In this document: positions 28,604-40,700 of the stretch, in pieces
Layout: each line of letters begins with the position of its first letter
Numbering within the stretch: position 1 is the first letter of the stretch
Assembly: GCA_036345935.2 (NCBI GenBank)
Contig: JADWOT020000006.1
Coordinates: 10,638,519-10,702,518 of the forward strand
Reading direction: 5' to 3'
Source: Taenia hydatigena
Lineage: Eukaryota; Platyhelminthes; Cestoda; Cyclophyllidea; Taeniidae
Length of the DNA stretch: 64,000 nucleotides
Position numbers and translations under genes: made by a program
Notes under the pieces: generated by a model
Database searches by the model: none
What the model saw: the letters and a program-made list of their open reading frames with translations, nothing else
What the model was told of the DNA's origin: nothing

Positions 28604-29596
28604 TTTCCTGGAATAGACAGTTGGTATAAGACTGAAGTCTTCTGTAAATGTTGCTTACTCTGGTTCCCGATGCCTCTTTAGAGTTCATGATTCTCTGCTC
28701 TTTCTGTTAGCAATTTCAATAATTTAGTGAGTGAAGGGTCGCAATTTGCCTCTTTGTTATGAAATTGTTGCCGGCGAATTTTAAGATTGCTGTGATTTAT
28801 TCCCGAAATGCTTCGACTAAGTAGATCGTTAGTTCGGTGACCCGCGGTCGTGTCGCTCGCAGATTTGTTTCCTTTAGATGTCTGTATTGGTGGTTGGTGG
28901 TAGACATCTGGAGGCTTTTGTGCCATACTACTTTTGGTGGCGAGAATCAGTAATTTTGCGGCTGTGCTGCGATTGTTTTTGCCCGCTCTTTGTATTCAGT
29001 GTGCGGGTGAGCACCACTGAGTGCTTCCAGTCTGGGGTAAGTGCGGACATTTTCACACTAATGGGGAAAACAATGACGGGGTTGTTGTTTCTGGATTGGA
29101 TACTAGGAATCTAGATTATGGTATCAAAGGGGCAGTGGAATTGCAGGACGTGAGAGCTTTGCTCGAGTTGGTCCGATCTCGCCAGATTTCGTTTTAACAT
29201 TTGGGAACAGCCACTAGACGTCGGATGGTCTAAACTCAGATTAGGGGTGATTTTGCCTGCTGTGGTGATTGGGCGACTGGGCTTACTTTTTGGATGTTGG
29301 AATATCGGAGAAAGCGTTAGATTCTCTTACCTTGGATTTACAATTGACTTTAAAGTGGTCGATTAATTCTCGGAGCCGATGCTTGTAATTTCTGTTGTGC
29401 GAGTTTGCACGCGTGTAGTCTGCGTTAGTAGTTGGAGTGCGTGTTGTATTTTAGACATGTCTCGTCAGCAATCGTTGGTTGTGTCGCTAGCGGACATGGC
29501 GTAAATTGAAATTCGGTCGAGCCGAATCTGAGCACCTTAGTTTTCATGTTGCTTGCTTGTTCTAGGTGCACAACAGTCCTCAATGTGGCCTACGAA
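28604..29596. other. G/T-rich intergenic stretch
   Basis: No gene was recognised between RPL31 and the F-box gene. From about 28860 to 29560 the forward strand is visibly rich in G and T and poor in C and A. A small perfect hairpin, ATTCGG-TCGAG-CCGAAT, lies near 29510-29526. Either could belong to the leader or promoter of the next gene. Confidence 0.35.
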
Positions 29597-29746
29597 ATGC
29601 GATCGGTAAGTGAGGCTACTTTTTATGAAGACTAGCTTGCTCTTTACAAATCACTTCTATTGTGTGGTTATTGTCCTTTGACAGAAGTCGAATGATCCGC
29701 ATAAAAACGATTTGATATTGAGTGGACCTCTTTTTTCATGTTTCAG

Positions 29747-31603
29747 CCATTTCAAAGACTTCCAACAATCGTGCTCCGAAACATCATTAGTTTTTTAGAT
29801 TTCGTTAGTTGGTACAGTATTCAGAGCATAGATCCGGTGTGGCGCGCCTACCCGCCACGTGTCCTAACTTTCGTCGACTCCCCATCCTTCGAAGACTTTT
29901 GGGGATCATCCAGCATTAAGTCACAGTGTCGTTTTCACTCGATCTGCAGTGACGACTTTTTTGGTGGTGTAGTGAAGCCGGGTGGTTCCTGTGGTGTCCT
30001 ACTTCGAATCCTTAGACTTCGCCCGAAGTGCTTTCTTGAATTGACTCACATCGATCTAACTGCTCAGTGCCAGCATCTGCTTCAGGTGGCAAGTCTTTTT
30101 TCCACCAGGGCGGTTGTTTTATTCCCTTGCCTTAAGTCTCTTGCGCTCCGACTCGTGATCGATCCCCCATATTCTCATGCCGGACAAAATCCTATTGATC
30201 AATCGACGGCTCCTCCCAAGTTGGAAGACTTAACTCTTAAGATAACTTGCTGTTTACGTTGTGGGGACAATGCTCTTGATTCGTTACATCCGCTCATTGT
30301 GAAGGTCAAGCGATTGCAGTGGTTTATAGAGGATGATCCGATTAACAAATTTGTTAGTCGGTTTCCCTGGCCTCTTTCCGTATTGCAAAGCCTAAAGACA
30401 TCAAAACTGATTATCGACCATATATCTGCAATGTCACGAGATAATCTGCAAACACTGATGCCCAACCTTATCTGGCTGGCAATCCGTACTGCTAGTAGCA
30501 CCTTAACCATAAGTGGAATGGATGAGATCAATGATTTTTTAAAATCGTATTCGTACCTAGGATCGATTGCCCGGCGTTTTTGTGTGGGTGATGTCCATTG
30601 TAAAATTGCTCTTTCTACAGAAAGGATTGAATATAAGGCCTGCAATATGTTAATTCCAGCGGACGACGTGCGTGATATGGAGAATCTTGCTAATGTTACT
30701 GCTTTTTCGATGCGATGCTCGTCATGGAATCTTGAAACAAGTCGGTGCCTGGAGTTTTTCCCATTGCTGAAAAGTTTCGGTAAGCTTGTTGATCTTACCC
30801 TGCCAAGAGAGTTGCTTATGGCATGGTCGAAAGACGCTAAATTTCGAGAAGAGTTTATTGCTTTGTCAAGAGTTTACTCTTTCCATTCTGTGCGTCGCCT
30901 ACATTTTGCCTCTTGCGACCTGATTACCACTGTGAACTCGGTGGCTTCTCCAGAAATTTTGGAGGGCGAATCGTGTGACAGCATTTTTGTGAATGTGTTT
31001 CGGATGTTTCCAAATGCGAAAACCTTGATTATTGACCCGGTTCCTTATTTCCATTGTGGCTCAGCGTTTCTTTACTTAACTACCTTTACTCAACTCAAGA
31101 AGCTACTGATCACCCACTCTCGTAGGCTACGTTTCGACACAAGTACTCGTCGTTTGGGCCTATGGAAGTGGTTGCCAGAGTGCAAAACATTGGAGGTTTT
31201 CATGCTTTACACACAACAACTTAACTGGCTAGAAGAAAGAACAGAGAACGGTTTGTTGCTTTGTATACAGAAGAACCAAAGCCTGAGGTATGTGTGCATA
31301 ATCTGTGAGCTACCTCGAGGTTCCGACTCGATATCGTTAACAATGACTGACGTGGAGAGAGTTGCAAATTGCTGGGAGCAGCGGGAGGCACATCGGGGGA
31401 AATACATAATTTTCATTTTCAGCTTAACGAATGTTCTTTATTGTTTGACTGCGAAACCGAAAACGCGGAACTGCAAGGGCGCTCACGCCTTCGAGCGTCA
31501 CGAGTTCTATCGGTGGATGGACCTCATGTCGGCCTATCCTGAGCTCTACTCCGTGTTTTGGAGTGATCTGGCGAGTGTGCTAAGAATTGGAGGATCCCGT
31601 TAG
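29747..31603 (+). CDS. F-box-like, leucine-rich protein, unassigned
   Basis: One long exon of about 618 codons reads PFQRLPTIVLRNIISFLDFV at its start, the pattern of an F-box (LP..hL..IhsFLD...h). If real, the protein is an SCF ubiquitin-ligase substrate adaptor. The body has scattered leucine-rich stretches (LKSLALRLVI, LEDLTLKITC, LVDLTLPREL, LKKLLITHSR, LRYVCIICEL), typical of irregular LRR arrays in FBXL proteins, but I cannot name an orthologue. The frame opens with ATG at 29738 inside TTTTTTCATGTTTCAG, which is a good splice acceptor. I therefore prefer coding from 29747, joined to a 9-nt first exon (29597-29605, ATG CGA TCG before GTAAGT), giving MRS-PFQRLP. That first exon is inference. 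The near-absence of introns contrasts with its neighbours. Confidence 0.7.
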   Translation, partial: PFQRLPTIVLRNIISFLDFVSWYSIQSIDPVWRAYPPRVLTFVDSPSFEDFWGSSSIKSQCRFHSICSDDFFGGVVKPGGSCGVLLRILRLRPKCFLELTHIDLTAQCQHLLQVASLFSTRAVVLFPCLKSLALRLVIDPPYSHAGQNPIDQSTAPPKLEDLTLKITCCLRCGDNALDSLHPLIVKVKRLQWFIEDDPINKFVSRFPWPLSVLQSLKTSKLIIDHISAMSRDNLQTLMPNLIWLAIRTASSTLTISGMDEINDFLKSYSYLGSIARRFCVGDVHCKIALSTERIEYKACNMLIPADDVRDMENLANVTAFSMRCSSWNLETSRCLEFFPLLKSFGKLVDLTLPRELLMAWSKDAKFREEFIALSRVYSFHSVRRLHFASCDLITTVNSVASPEILEGESCDSIFVNVFRMFPNAKTLIIDPVPYFHCGSAFLYLTTFTQLKKLLITHSRRLRFDTSTRRLGLWKWLPECKTLEVFMLYTQQLNWLEERTENGLLLCIQKNQSLRYVCIICELPRGSDSISLTMTDVERVANCWEQREAHRGKYIIFIFSLTNVLYCLTAKPKTRNCKGAHAFERHEFYRWMDLMSAYPELYSVFWSDLASVLRIGGSR

Positions 31604-33660
31604 ATCTCTCGTACTTTTCTGACCTTTGTGTAAAGTAAAAGCATGTAAGTGCAGTAATTCGTCTTTGCTGTAGGAAAGGGGATATCGTATGACGGCGGTA
31701 TTGATACTAAATTTGAAGGGTGGTAAATACGTTAGGAGAAATGCCGATGGAGTTGTGGTTAGAGTGGTTTTGGGATGTCAGCAACAATCCATCGTAAGCG
31801 TAATTGGAGTCCACGGTTGGAGGCACCCTCGGTGCAAACACTAATGCTCTTTGGTTGGTGTGCTTTGTTCGTTTCAAAGACTTCGGTCGCCCCAAGGTGT
31901 ATGCTTTTATCAACCTATCTCTTTTTCTCGCGTAAGGTACTTTTTGAACTATAAGACACACGGCAGTCATGTACGGCAGGTCAAAGGCAGGGACGCCCGA
32001 ACTCAGCGTAAAATTCTGAGGGAAGAGTGGTGGATTCTGGAATTTGGTCTGCAGTGTTAGGCGTTACACAGTGCTCATAGGTTTGCCGCTAGGGCTGCTG
32101 CCCAGTCATCATGGTGCCACTTCCGAACTTGTGCCCTTTGGAATTTAATGCGTTGACCTGGCCCAGTAGCAATCACTGCGTCAAGAGTCAGGTGTAGCTT
32201 ATGAGGTAACTAATAATTACCCACTGTTAGTGAGGAACGGAGGACAAACGAATGGAGGTGTATAGACAAAGTGGAAAAAACCTTATAGAGATGGCGGTCG
32301 CATAACTATTGCGGTGATTCGCACTCTTAAGATACGGTATAAGATACGAGGCTTTTCAGTCTGCTGTGCTTCATAGCCAAATGGGAATGTAAGTAGCTTC
32401 TCAATCTTCCTCTCTGTTGATAGAATATTTTCGTCTATGATACCTTGAAATTTCTCGACATCGGCGAATGCTCGGAGAGGTGCATTAGTGCCAGCGGACA
32501 GCAAACTCAGTCTAAAAGAACATGTGCTGTGGATGAATAAGTTGGTGAACACTCTTGGCACTGGGACCGAGAATGACGCCTTACTTTGGTAATTACTCCA
32601 AGCCTATGTTCTGCAAGAACAGTGATAGTTGTAATACTGATGTTCTTTGAATGTGCCTCGTTGGCCAGAGGCTGGGGGACAATTTTAATCTGGTCGTGGA
32701 ACATAGTGGTCGTTTTCCAAAGCCCGAGACGCCCTCGTCTTTTATGCTCCGACCTAGTTACCCCGTATCTTCTTTCTGCCTATAATAAAGATGTTTGAAA
32801 GCAAACAAACTTCTCACAGTAAGGGCGCAAGAAATAAAGGTGAGGAAGGGGAAGAGCCGTCTACAATAGTAGCATTTGATTCAAATGACTTTTATACAGA
32901 AGAAGAACTAGTGACGCACTGCTGATTCGTTGGTGATTTTTCAGAGACGACTATGTGTGCGCCATACAACTAGGAAGTAGAATTCAGCTCACCCTTTTGC
33001 CATATTAATGCAGTTAAATTCCCTATTCATATTTTAATACTTAAACACATTTCAATTTTCAGATACTTCTGGATTTAAATTATGACTGCAGTTATATGGC
33101 ATAAAGACTTGTGCGAAAGGTATGCAAACTTATCCGCAGTTCCATAAAAATAATACTTTGTTCGGCTGTAATTTTGCCCCGAACTCTATTTATTCATGTC
33201 TTATTTATTCCTTATTGGACAACAATGCACATTTGGAGTTGGTTGGGTGGCCTTGAAGCTTATCCTCTATGGGGCGTTTTGCTTTTCGTTCTTGTGTCGA
33301 GCGAATGTTGCTTTATTTTTATCTAATTTTCTAGCCCTATTTTTTACCAAGTATGTATAGATTAGGTAAATTTGAGACAGTCTTTGCCATCATGAGCACT
33401 TGTAATCGTGTCATTTCCCGTCGCTTAATTATTCCTACCTTCTGTTATCAATTCTTCCAGCTCTTAAGCTTGTTACACCTGTTTTTTTTCTATCTGGCCT
33501 TATTCTTACCAACTTAGTTATTGTGTGCAGCAAAATGAGTCACCTCTTGTAAGGCTTGTCGAATGAAGACTTGAAAACACATTGAAACCTCGATTGCCCT
33601 AGTAACGAAGAGCTACAAAAAATTGTTTGTGCAATTTTTTAGTTTTGTAGTGCCCCCGTG
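31604..33660. other. intergenic; weak reverse-strand open frames
   Basis: Reverse-strand frames at 32283-32561 and 32507-32704 overlap in different frames and could be pieces of a degraded gene (residues like LRAFADVEKFQGIIDENIL), but no family is recognisable. The stretch from about 33000 to 33660 is T-rich and holds nothing I can name. Confidence 0.35.
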
Positions 33661-34150
33661 ATGGTTGGCGCATTTCCCATATTCAAGTTAGGCATCCTCG
33701 CAGTTAAGCAGATTAGCCGCCCAATCGCTAATCGCCTTAAACAAAAGGCCTCCTATAACGGGTTCTTTCGGCGTTATTTATGCATCCCCTCGGGACAACG
33801 TAAGCTATGGAACGTGCCTTTACTCCTTTGTAGTTTATCACATATGGAATACACGGCTGAAGTTGAAGCTACTTGGCCTGGGCAAACCAAAGGATGTGAA
33901 GAAGCTACCTGACGAAAACGCCGCCGAGGTAGGGGCCGAAATCCTCGGTGAATGCATTATGTTCAGCATAGGTGCATTCCTAATATTCCTTGAATATCGA
34001 CGGCAGTCAAAAAATGAAGCGGAAAAGGAGCGGAAGGCAAGATCCGAACTGGCGGCTCTGCAGGGCGCAATACATGATCTCGAATCAAGAGTCGCCTTCC
34101 AATCTGAAGCCCTCTACCAGTTTTCAAAGCGCCTCGAGAAGGTTAAGTAG
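33661..34150 (+). CDS. OPA3: OPA3-like mitochondrial protein
   Basis: This is a small mitochondrial membrane protein of the OPA3 family; human mutations cause optic atrophy and 3-methylglutaconic aciduria. Exons 33661-33799 and 33834-34150 join across a 34-nt intron to 151 residues (human about 179). MVGAFPIFKLGILAVKQISR and RPIANRLKQKA match the family N-terminus. The splice restores LYHIWNTRLK (LYHW in human), followed by ENAAEVGAEILGECIMFSIG and the hydrophobic AFLIFLEYRR segment (about residues 92-108). A charged coiled coil ends the protein. Its 3' end converges with MED4 across about 650 bp. Confidence 0.93.
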
Positions 34151-34800
34151 TACCGGTTTGTGAAATGTCAGTAGGATTGTATTACTAATAATTAGTGTTC
34201 CTGTGATTTTGCTGCACTATAGCTTCAGGTATGCTTATCGTTGCGCTTTCATTCTGGGGGGACCGTGGCATTCTGCGACCTTTTACTAGAACTAAACAAG
34301 TATTCGGAATAGCCAATCTTGGTTGGTTTTCGCTCCATTCTAGCTGCTGCTATGGCTGCTCAACAGTGGGCTAGGTCGGCGCTGTGAAATGCGCGGCGAG
34401 CTCGCTGCCGCTTCAGTAATGCAGGCCAGCTTCGTAATAGGTAAAGAATTCATCTTTTCTTGTTTCCTGCACGTTCAATCACTATCCACAATATTAGTCG
34501 TCGGCGTTCACGCAGGGCATCTCGTTACTATTTACGTTGCGCACCAGAATCGCTCGCATATCCTAACACGCTTTTTTATTCCTTACCTGGAAATTCTGGC
34601 TATAATTATCCAAAGTTCACGCTTTTGTACAAAAAATGCAAGCGACTAATAGGGAAGGGGGTCAGTGACGTAAGGCGGCTACACAGTGCAAGTACTAAAA
34701 GTTAGTATTGGGTTGGGTCAGTTATTAAGGGAATTGAACAGCACTGAGGATAATTAATTTTAGCCGATAAATATTTACAAGCGGTCACTCTGTGGGTACA
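34151..34800. other. interval between OPA3 and MED4 3' ends
   Basis: The open frames of up to 86 codons in this interval have no recognisable content. It is most likely 3' UTR and spacer of the two converging genes. Confidence 0.4.
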
Positions 34801-36202
34801 TCAGAGGCCGCGGTGAGTAAAATCGCCAAACCGGCCATCATCGTCCGAAGAAGTGTCAGAGCACATCCTAGGTTCCTCCATATGCTGTCGCTTTCTTGTC
34901 TGTGGCGGAGTGCTGGAGTGTCCCCCCAGCAGACCCTGTCGCATCTGTTGCTGATGCTGCTGCCACGTTGCCCGAGGGCTAGCACTCTCCGGGAGGCTGC
35001 CTCGAGGAAGCCTACTACCGGTGCTACCACCACCACCACTCGAGAGAATAGCGGTGAGAGAAGAGGAGGGGAGGTGGCGAAGCTGTTGCTGTTGATCGAT
35101 CCAATGACTACCACCACCGTTGGATGACATTAGTCCTCCAGGAGACGGAACCACACTCACACCTGATGCACTCATGCTCGGGGAGTAGGCAGCTACACAA
35201 CAAGAAGAGTAGTAATAATCGAGGCCTGTAAAAAATTTGAATTTTCCCGACTTCGAACAAAATTATGCTACAAGGGTACATCTATAATAGTACACTAATG
35301 CATCAATAAAATTGATAAAAGTGAATATTACTGGCCTGTCATTATTTTTCCTATGCAAGCGTCGAGTCATCATCGCATATTAAAGTCGACGAATTCCAAA
35401 CTTAAAAATATATTGACAATGTGGATGAATTGCAGGAAATAAACTTGCAGGCGTTTCCAAAGCTTTCGGAAGAAACAGGAATGGGATTGGGGATTTGGTT
35501 AGACGAACTCAAAGTGGATTGTGTTGGCGGTGTCTCGACTGCAGCTGGGGTGGTTAAGACAGACGTTAGGGCCGTGGGAGCGCTATAATGAAACTGGGAG
35601 ATGGCATCTTTTAGGGTGGGCAAGAAATTCCCAGAGTCATCCAGATGACCCAGATATCCACGACGAATCTCTTCCTTGTTCGGATAAGGACGCCTGGAGT
35701 CCCCCGGAACCCAGTTATCGGGGGCTAGGGCACCATAACTGCAACTAATCCGATGTGCAAACTTGATGAGATCGTCTACATCTGTTGGACTTTTTACAGC
35801 CTTAACCATAGCATCCAACTTCTGCCTGGAGTAATATAAAGCAGTGCTCTAAGCAGCAATTAAATGAAATTCTCGCCTACTAGAAGTAGTTCACACTTTT
35901 TCAGTTGCTTCTGACAAGCACTTATCTGTAGATCTGAGTTACCACAGTCTGCTCGTAGCTTTTCGATCCTATTTTGAAGTTCCATCTGCTCAGACACTAA
36001 AAAGGGTCAACTTATACCAGCAGTTACCAGTCTTCATAGTCTCCTTTATTTCTTTGTCTTTTTCTAATAGTGATATAACTATGTGCTCGATATCATCGAA
36101 CCTCACTTTCCTATTAATTTTTTCGAGTAGATCTTTTAAAAGCGCATCGATTTCGTCCAACTGGCAGAACAGCCTCTGCCTAGTGGGTATTCCAGCTGAC
36201 AT
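34801..36202 (-). CDS. MED4: Mediator complex subunit 4
   Basis: MED4 is a middle-module subunit of Mediator, which links activators to RNA polymerase II. Reverse-strand exons are 36202-36028, 35996-35881, 35848-35509 and 35192-34801, about 340 residues (human 270). The N-terminal helices (RQRLFCQLDEIDALLKDLLE) and coiled coil (QISACQKQLKKCELLL) lead to the diagnostic block DDLIKFAHRIS...NWVPGDSRRPYP, then EIRRGYLG. The C-terminal tail is low-complexity (Gln, Gly, Ser, Pro) and carries an acidic-serine patch, CSDTSSDDDGR, like the serine/aspartate end of human MED4. The exon 3 donor at 35509 was chosen because it is the only one with the right phase, so that junction is less certain. Introns 1 and 2 are 31 and 32 nt. 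Confidence 0.92.
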
Positions 36203-36787
36203 TCTAGGCGACTTTACGGCGTACTAGCCTACTTGCGCAAGAGCATCAGCATCATTTGTCAACTAAACTAATCACGACTTTTACAAGGTCACTTAGCATT
36301 TGAATACCAGTAAAGTGAAGCTTCCCTTTGATTTTGTAACCCCTTAATATGCTCCTTTTTATCGACACAATATTATTTGAATTAGGGGCATATTTAACTT
36401 GTACGGATATACTGCAAGGATCACTTGAAACCTAAGATAATGTAGATTTTACTTTCCAAGTCGTGTTCATAATGAACCTTTGTGAAGCACTTGCCTTAAG
36501 TGAGCCTCTTTTATTTTACAGAAGTCGATGTTGTTCATAAATAAATCGATAGCGCAGATATCATGAAAAACCCAAAACAATGCATTTGCTTTAAACGTAG
36601 CAAGATTTAGCATAACTGTTTTAACTTTTTGGCCGAGATTAGTAAAGTTAACCGTCCTATTAGAATTAGACGGAGTTGTGTGACGTTTATTTGGTTCTAA
36701 CTGAGAATTCCAGGCGTGATGCTTTTTCAAAATGCTGCTTTTAAACTTGGACTCCTCGCTGTGTATTCTAAGCATTCGGCAATCGAC

Positions 36788-36964
36788 TTAGCATACAAGA
36801 CTTCCTTGAAGGCAAAAGAAGTCATAATACTAGGGCAGCATACACCTTCAACGAAAAAAGAGAATGGGGCTGCTAGCGTGGCCCGGAAGCAAGCCCACGC
36901 GGCTAGGACGATAATGGCCACCTAGGCGACCGAAACCGGCAGTCAGAACAAGCGAAGTGTTGCA
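36788..36964 (-). mobile_element. solo LTR, copy G (reverse, degraded)
   Basis: On the reverse strand it starts TGCAACACTTCGCTTGTTCT and has CGGTTTCGGTCGCCTAGGTGG, the CGTGGGCTTGCTTCCGGGCC core, and ends near TATGCTAA, where CTACA is expected. The ends are degraded and no target duplication is visible. It sits in the spacer upstream of MED4. Confidence 0.65.
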
Positions 36965-37613
36965 ACCAACGCATCCATGCCCCGGCTCTAATCAAATCAG
37001 CACTACCGGCTCTAGTGCCTACTTTAGCCCTCTGCGTCAAGACGCGATGATGTCAGTACCGACAACGTCAACTTGTCATGGCATGCATTGTCACCCGCCG
37101 CGCTAGAATTCATTACCTTTATCCTCACACGACGACGCCTAAAGCCCTTGAACTCATAAAAAAATCACGAATGCACCGCACGACGCCTCCCTCCTCAAGG
37201 AAGACAGTTACATCCACTATCCCACGTCATCCTCGTATCCTCTCAAAAAGTTGGTTAATTAAATGGAAAAGTAACAATCATAGTGCACGTGTTTTATCAC
37301 AGTAATCTAGAAGTTATGCCTATTCGTTTGCTAATTCATGACAGATGGCGGTTTTACGATGGGAAGACCGGAGAGGAGAGGGTTCTTCGAAACATTTGGC
37401 TTGTTGGGTACTGTCGGAGATTGGCGCTGTTGGACGGCCGATACGGAGTTGTTATGGTGTCCCTGGAGTTCTTGTGAAAATTTACAGTCAGTGTCCGCAC
37501 CAGTGCTATTGCATCTCAAATAGTCGGTTGGCAGTCGGATTTGACGGGGAGGAGTGGACTCCTTTTCCAAGAAGTTTGCGAGAAGCTCGACAAACGAATG
37601 CTAAAGGCATGGC

Positions 37614-37619
37614 TTTATT
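37614..37619 (-). other. poly(A) signal of the golgin gene
   Basis: TTTATT here is AATAAA on the reverse strand, about 140 nt beyond the proposed golgin stop codon. It supports the gene ending near 37757. Confidence 0.4.
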
Positions 37620-37756
37620 CTTGAATCGGATGCTTTATGATTTTTCAAGTAAATAACTTGCCTCTAAACTACCTTTCGTAATGCGAAGCTACCCTTACCA
37701 CTATGGTGAATGCGACCTCCCAATTAAGGTAGTCAACCCCATCATTAAGCCACGAT

Positions 37757-40700
37757 TCAAACCGGAGAGACCCAACTAACCTCGGATTTGAAGCTATTCT
37801 GTACCGCTGATGTATCAGACCTCCAAAATAGATCCTTCCAATTCTTGGCAATCGGTTCATTAAACCCGAGCTGAAATGCAAACAAGCGCGACCACGTTAG
37901 TACTGAACAGAATGTTCATCACCTCGTAATGTTTGAGAGTTTAATCTCAAGGAAAATAGGCGACCTCATCCTCAAAGGAAGGAACTTCTGCAGTAAAGTG
38001 GTGTATTTTGAGCAATAGCGAGTTTATTTATGCGTTAGTGTACTTACATCTTTACAGCAAACAAGCTTATAAATACATGCCAAAGGTTTACACAAAAAAA
38101 TAATCTCTACCTTAAAGTTGTAATTAGAAGATTGAAGAGTGGCGCAGTACAAACCGAGGATTCAAGAATAGGTACTGAGCAAACGCTGGTAGAGGCTTAT
38201 AATGCTTACCAAATCGTAATCTTCAGGTGTGAAATTGAGGACGCTTCCAAGGGAGCGAAACGCTTCGGGTCGTCTTGCTGGCGGAAGTTTCATACAACTG
38301 ATCAATAGACTTTTCATGACGGACCTAGTTTTTTAAAATGCATCAACAGGCAGAATGGAACGGCGAATTTTTGTTCTTTTTTTGATGCAAAACACGACAT
38401 ACTTGTCCAGCTTTCCATCAAGTTCGTCTGCCATCTCCTTCATTTTGCTCTTGAGAACTTGGATGCGTTCCTCATAACGACGAGCTAAAGAGGAGGCAGA
38501 ATAAAGTGCGAGAAGTGACCTTAAAACGCATTCAAAAGATCGCAGAACCAGAAACTCAGTCATGTACACACAGGGGCGTACAGTGAAAACTAAATCGCTC
38601 AAGTTGGGCGAACGAAACAAGTCTTATGATCATCCATTAAATAAGAAGCAAATGGTGAAAAATTTTACCAAGATGCACGTAAAGAAGAGTTCAGAGTGGA
38701 TGCTATCATGGCTCTTGTTCATAACTTAATTGGAAGCATTCACAAGGAGCTGTGAAAATTATCGAATTGAACCCCCAAGACTGTATCAGAGAGAGTAAAC
38801 AGTTTTAATAAGATTGGCATGGATGATAGGGTCCAAGATGACCCTAGAAAGCAGGAGAACTAAATTGAATCGAACCTAGAGAATGGGCTTCGGAGAGACG
38901 ACTATCATGACGCTCCAGCTGTTCTTGAAGGGCGCGATTAATGGTTTCAAGACCCCCAAGACGGGTGACTTCTACCTGCAAGTTCTTAACAAGTTGCTGC
39001 AGGCTCCCCATCTCCCGCTGCAATCGCTCATTCTCTAGTTGGAAGTGCTGCGCCGTCGCATTCGTCTCCGCTTGCTTTTCTAGGACCGGAAAAAAACAAC
39101 GACACTAAGAGAGTAGAATAAATTTGCAGCCCGAGGTCCAGACAAGGTTGCAACTCATTAAAAATGATTGTGAAAGTAAGATGAAAAATTCCAGTTTAAT
39201 ACTACTGTTTTTTATCAGAGAGAAAGAATTTGCTGTAAGTGAAGGAGGCTAAAATGGCAAAGTAAATTTTAGATAGGATCTATATAAAAATAGTCAAGCC
39301 CTCCTGAATACGTATGCCCACACCGAAAGACTCGTTGCTGGTGGTAATATTTTTGGACTCGATTACTGCGCATTCCCATTAAAGTTCGAATCAGGATGTC
39401 ATCTCCTTGACGGGAGGGTACTCTATATAAGCACTAGCCTAGGTTCAGCTGTTCAAACTTCTGATCTGACAACTATAGATTGCCTTAGAGTTTTGCAAAA
39501 CGTATTTTGGGCAATCACATTGAATTCAGATCGATGTTCATACAGCCGACGGGCACATTGCAGACTTTCAGAAATTGAGTGTAATACGCAATGCTGAAAC
39601 CGAATACAAAGGCCATCAGATGAATGGATGACAGGTATGGAATAATCCGAGGTTCCAAAATTTGGCCAGTTACTAATAGATTTCACAAGTAAAAGGAAAC
39701 CACTCACCCTTTTCGAAACTATCTAGGACCTTCTGCAGATTCATGTAGTTTAACCGAAATGCCGAGAGCTCGGCCTGGCAGGTACGACAGGCCTCGCGGG
39801 CGACGTTGCGCTCCTCGAGAGCGCACCCAATCTGCTCGTCGGCCGAGGCAACGAATTCCTGTAGCGCAGCCAACTGCGCCTCCTTCCGGCCTAATACCTC
39901 CCGCAGAGACGCCTCACGCTCTTCAGCTGCAACGGTCTCTCGTGTGTAGCTCTCCTCCGTCTAGGCATTTGCCCACCAAACAAAACACATTGGCGTTGGT
40001 GCCCATAAAGTACTAAACTTTTGCTCCCATTTACCAGGTGATTGTGTGGCGTAACTTGGTCAGTTTATCTAAACCGGTTTCACCAAATCGTATCCCAAGC
40101 AGGTCTGCTGAGTTTAAACTGGTGAAAAATACTCAGCTTTGCACATAACTCACCTTGAATGCCGTAAAGGCACCCTACAAATAGTACTGGTGTCATATTA
40201 GAACAAGGGAAATTCAAACCGTTGATGTCGATTTTCTTGTGTCGGCTCAAATGACGCTCCTGAACCTAACACACCGTAAGGGATTTGACATTAAAAATTA
40301 GAAATATTATTTATGCGTTTGGTGCAATTAAAGTTGAGTCATTGAGAATTTCATCAGTTGGCAGTTTATAACATTTTCAGTATGTGACGTTTCCACGCTG
40401 TCTGCCTACCCGTAACTGCTAAGGGGTTCCCTAACCAATGACCCCTAAAACTGCTGCGCTTTGGAATGTTAATCCATGGAGGGAATATTGCCGGCAGACG
40501 GTGCACCGATCAGTACATTATCATTCCCGCACTCTTATTGTCCCCTCAAAATAACCAACTCGCTCCAAGTTGTCGTTTGGAGTAGCACAATTCAATTAGA
40601 CAAATACACGAAGCGCTACAGCAAATATGAAAATGACTAGTCCTTCACGGATAAAAATTTTTGTATAAGTATCTTATGAGACGTACATAAATTGTGGTAT

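Larger units (their letters stand above)
36203..37756. other. spacer between MED4 and the golgin gene
   Basis: This interval lies upstream of MED4 and downstream of the golgin, both on the reverse strand. It contains one reverse-oriented LTR (about 36788-36964). The remaining frames are short and look like shadows or chance. Confidence 0.4.

Noticed and set aside
40154..40265. Two exon-like segments (40220-40265 and 40154-40174) in a golgin intron
   Set aside because: Both have AG/GT borders, but joining 40975 directly to 39960 gives the conserved HLLQTEESYTRE junction in phase, while including them breaks the frame.
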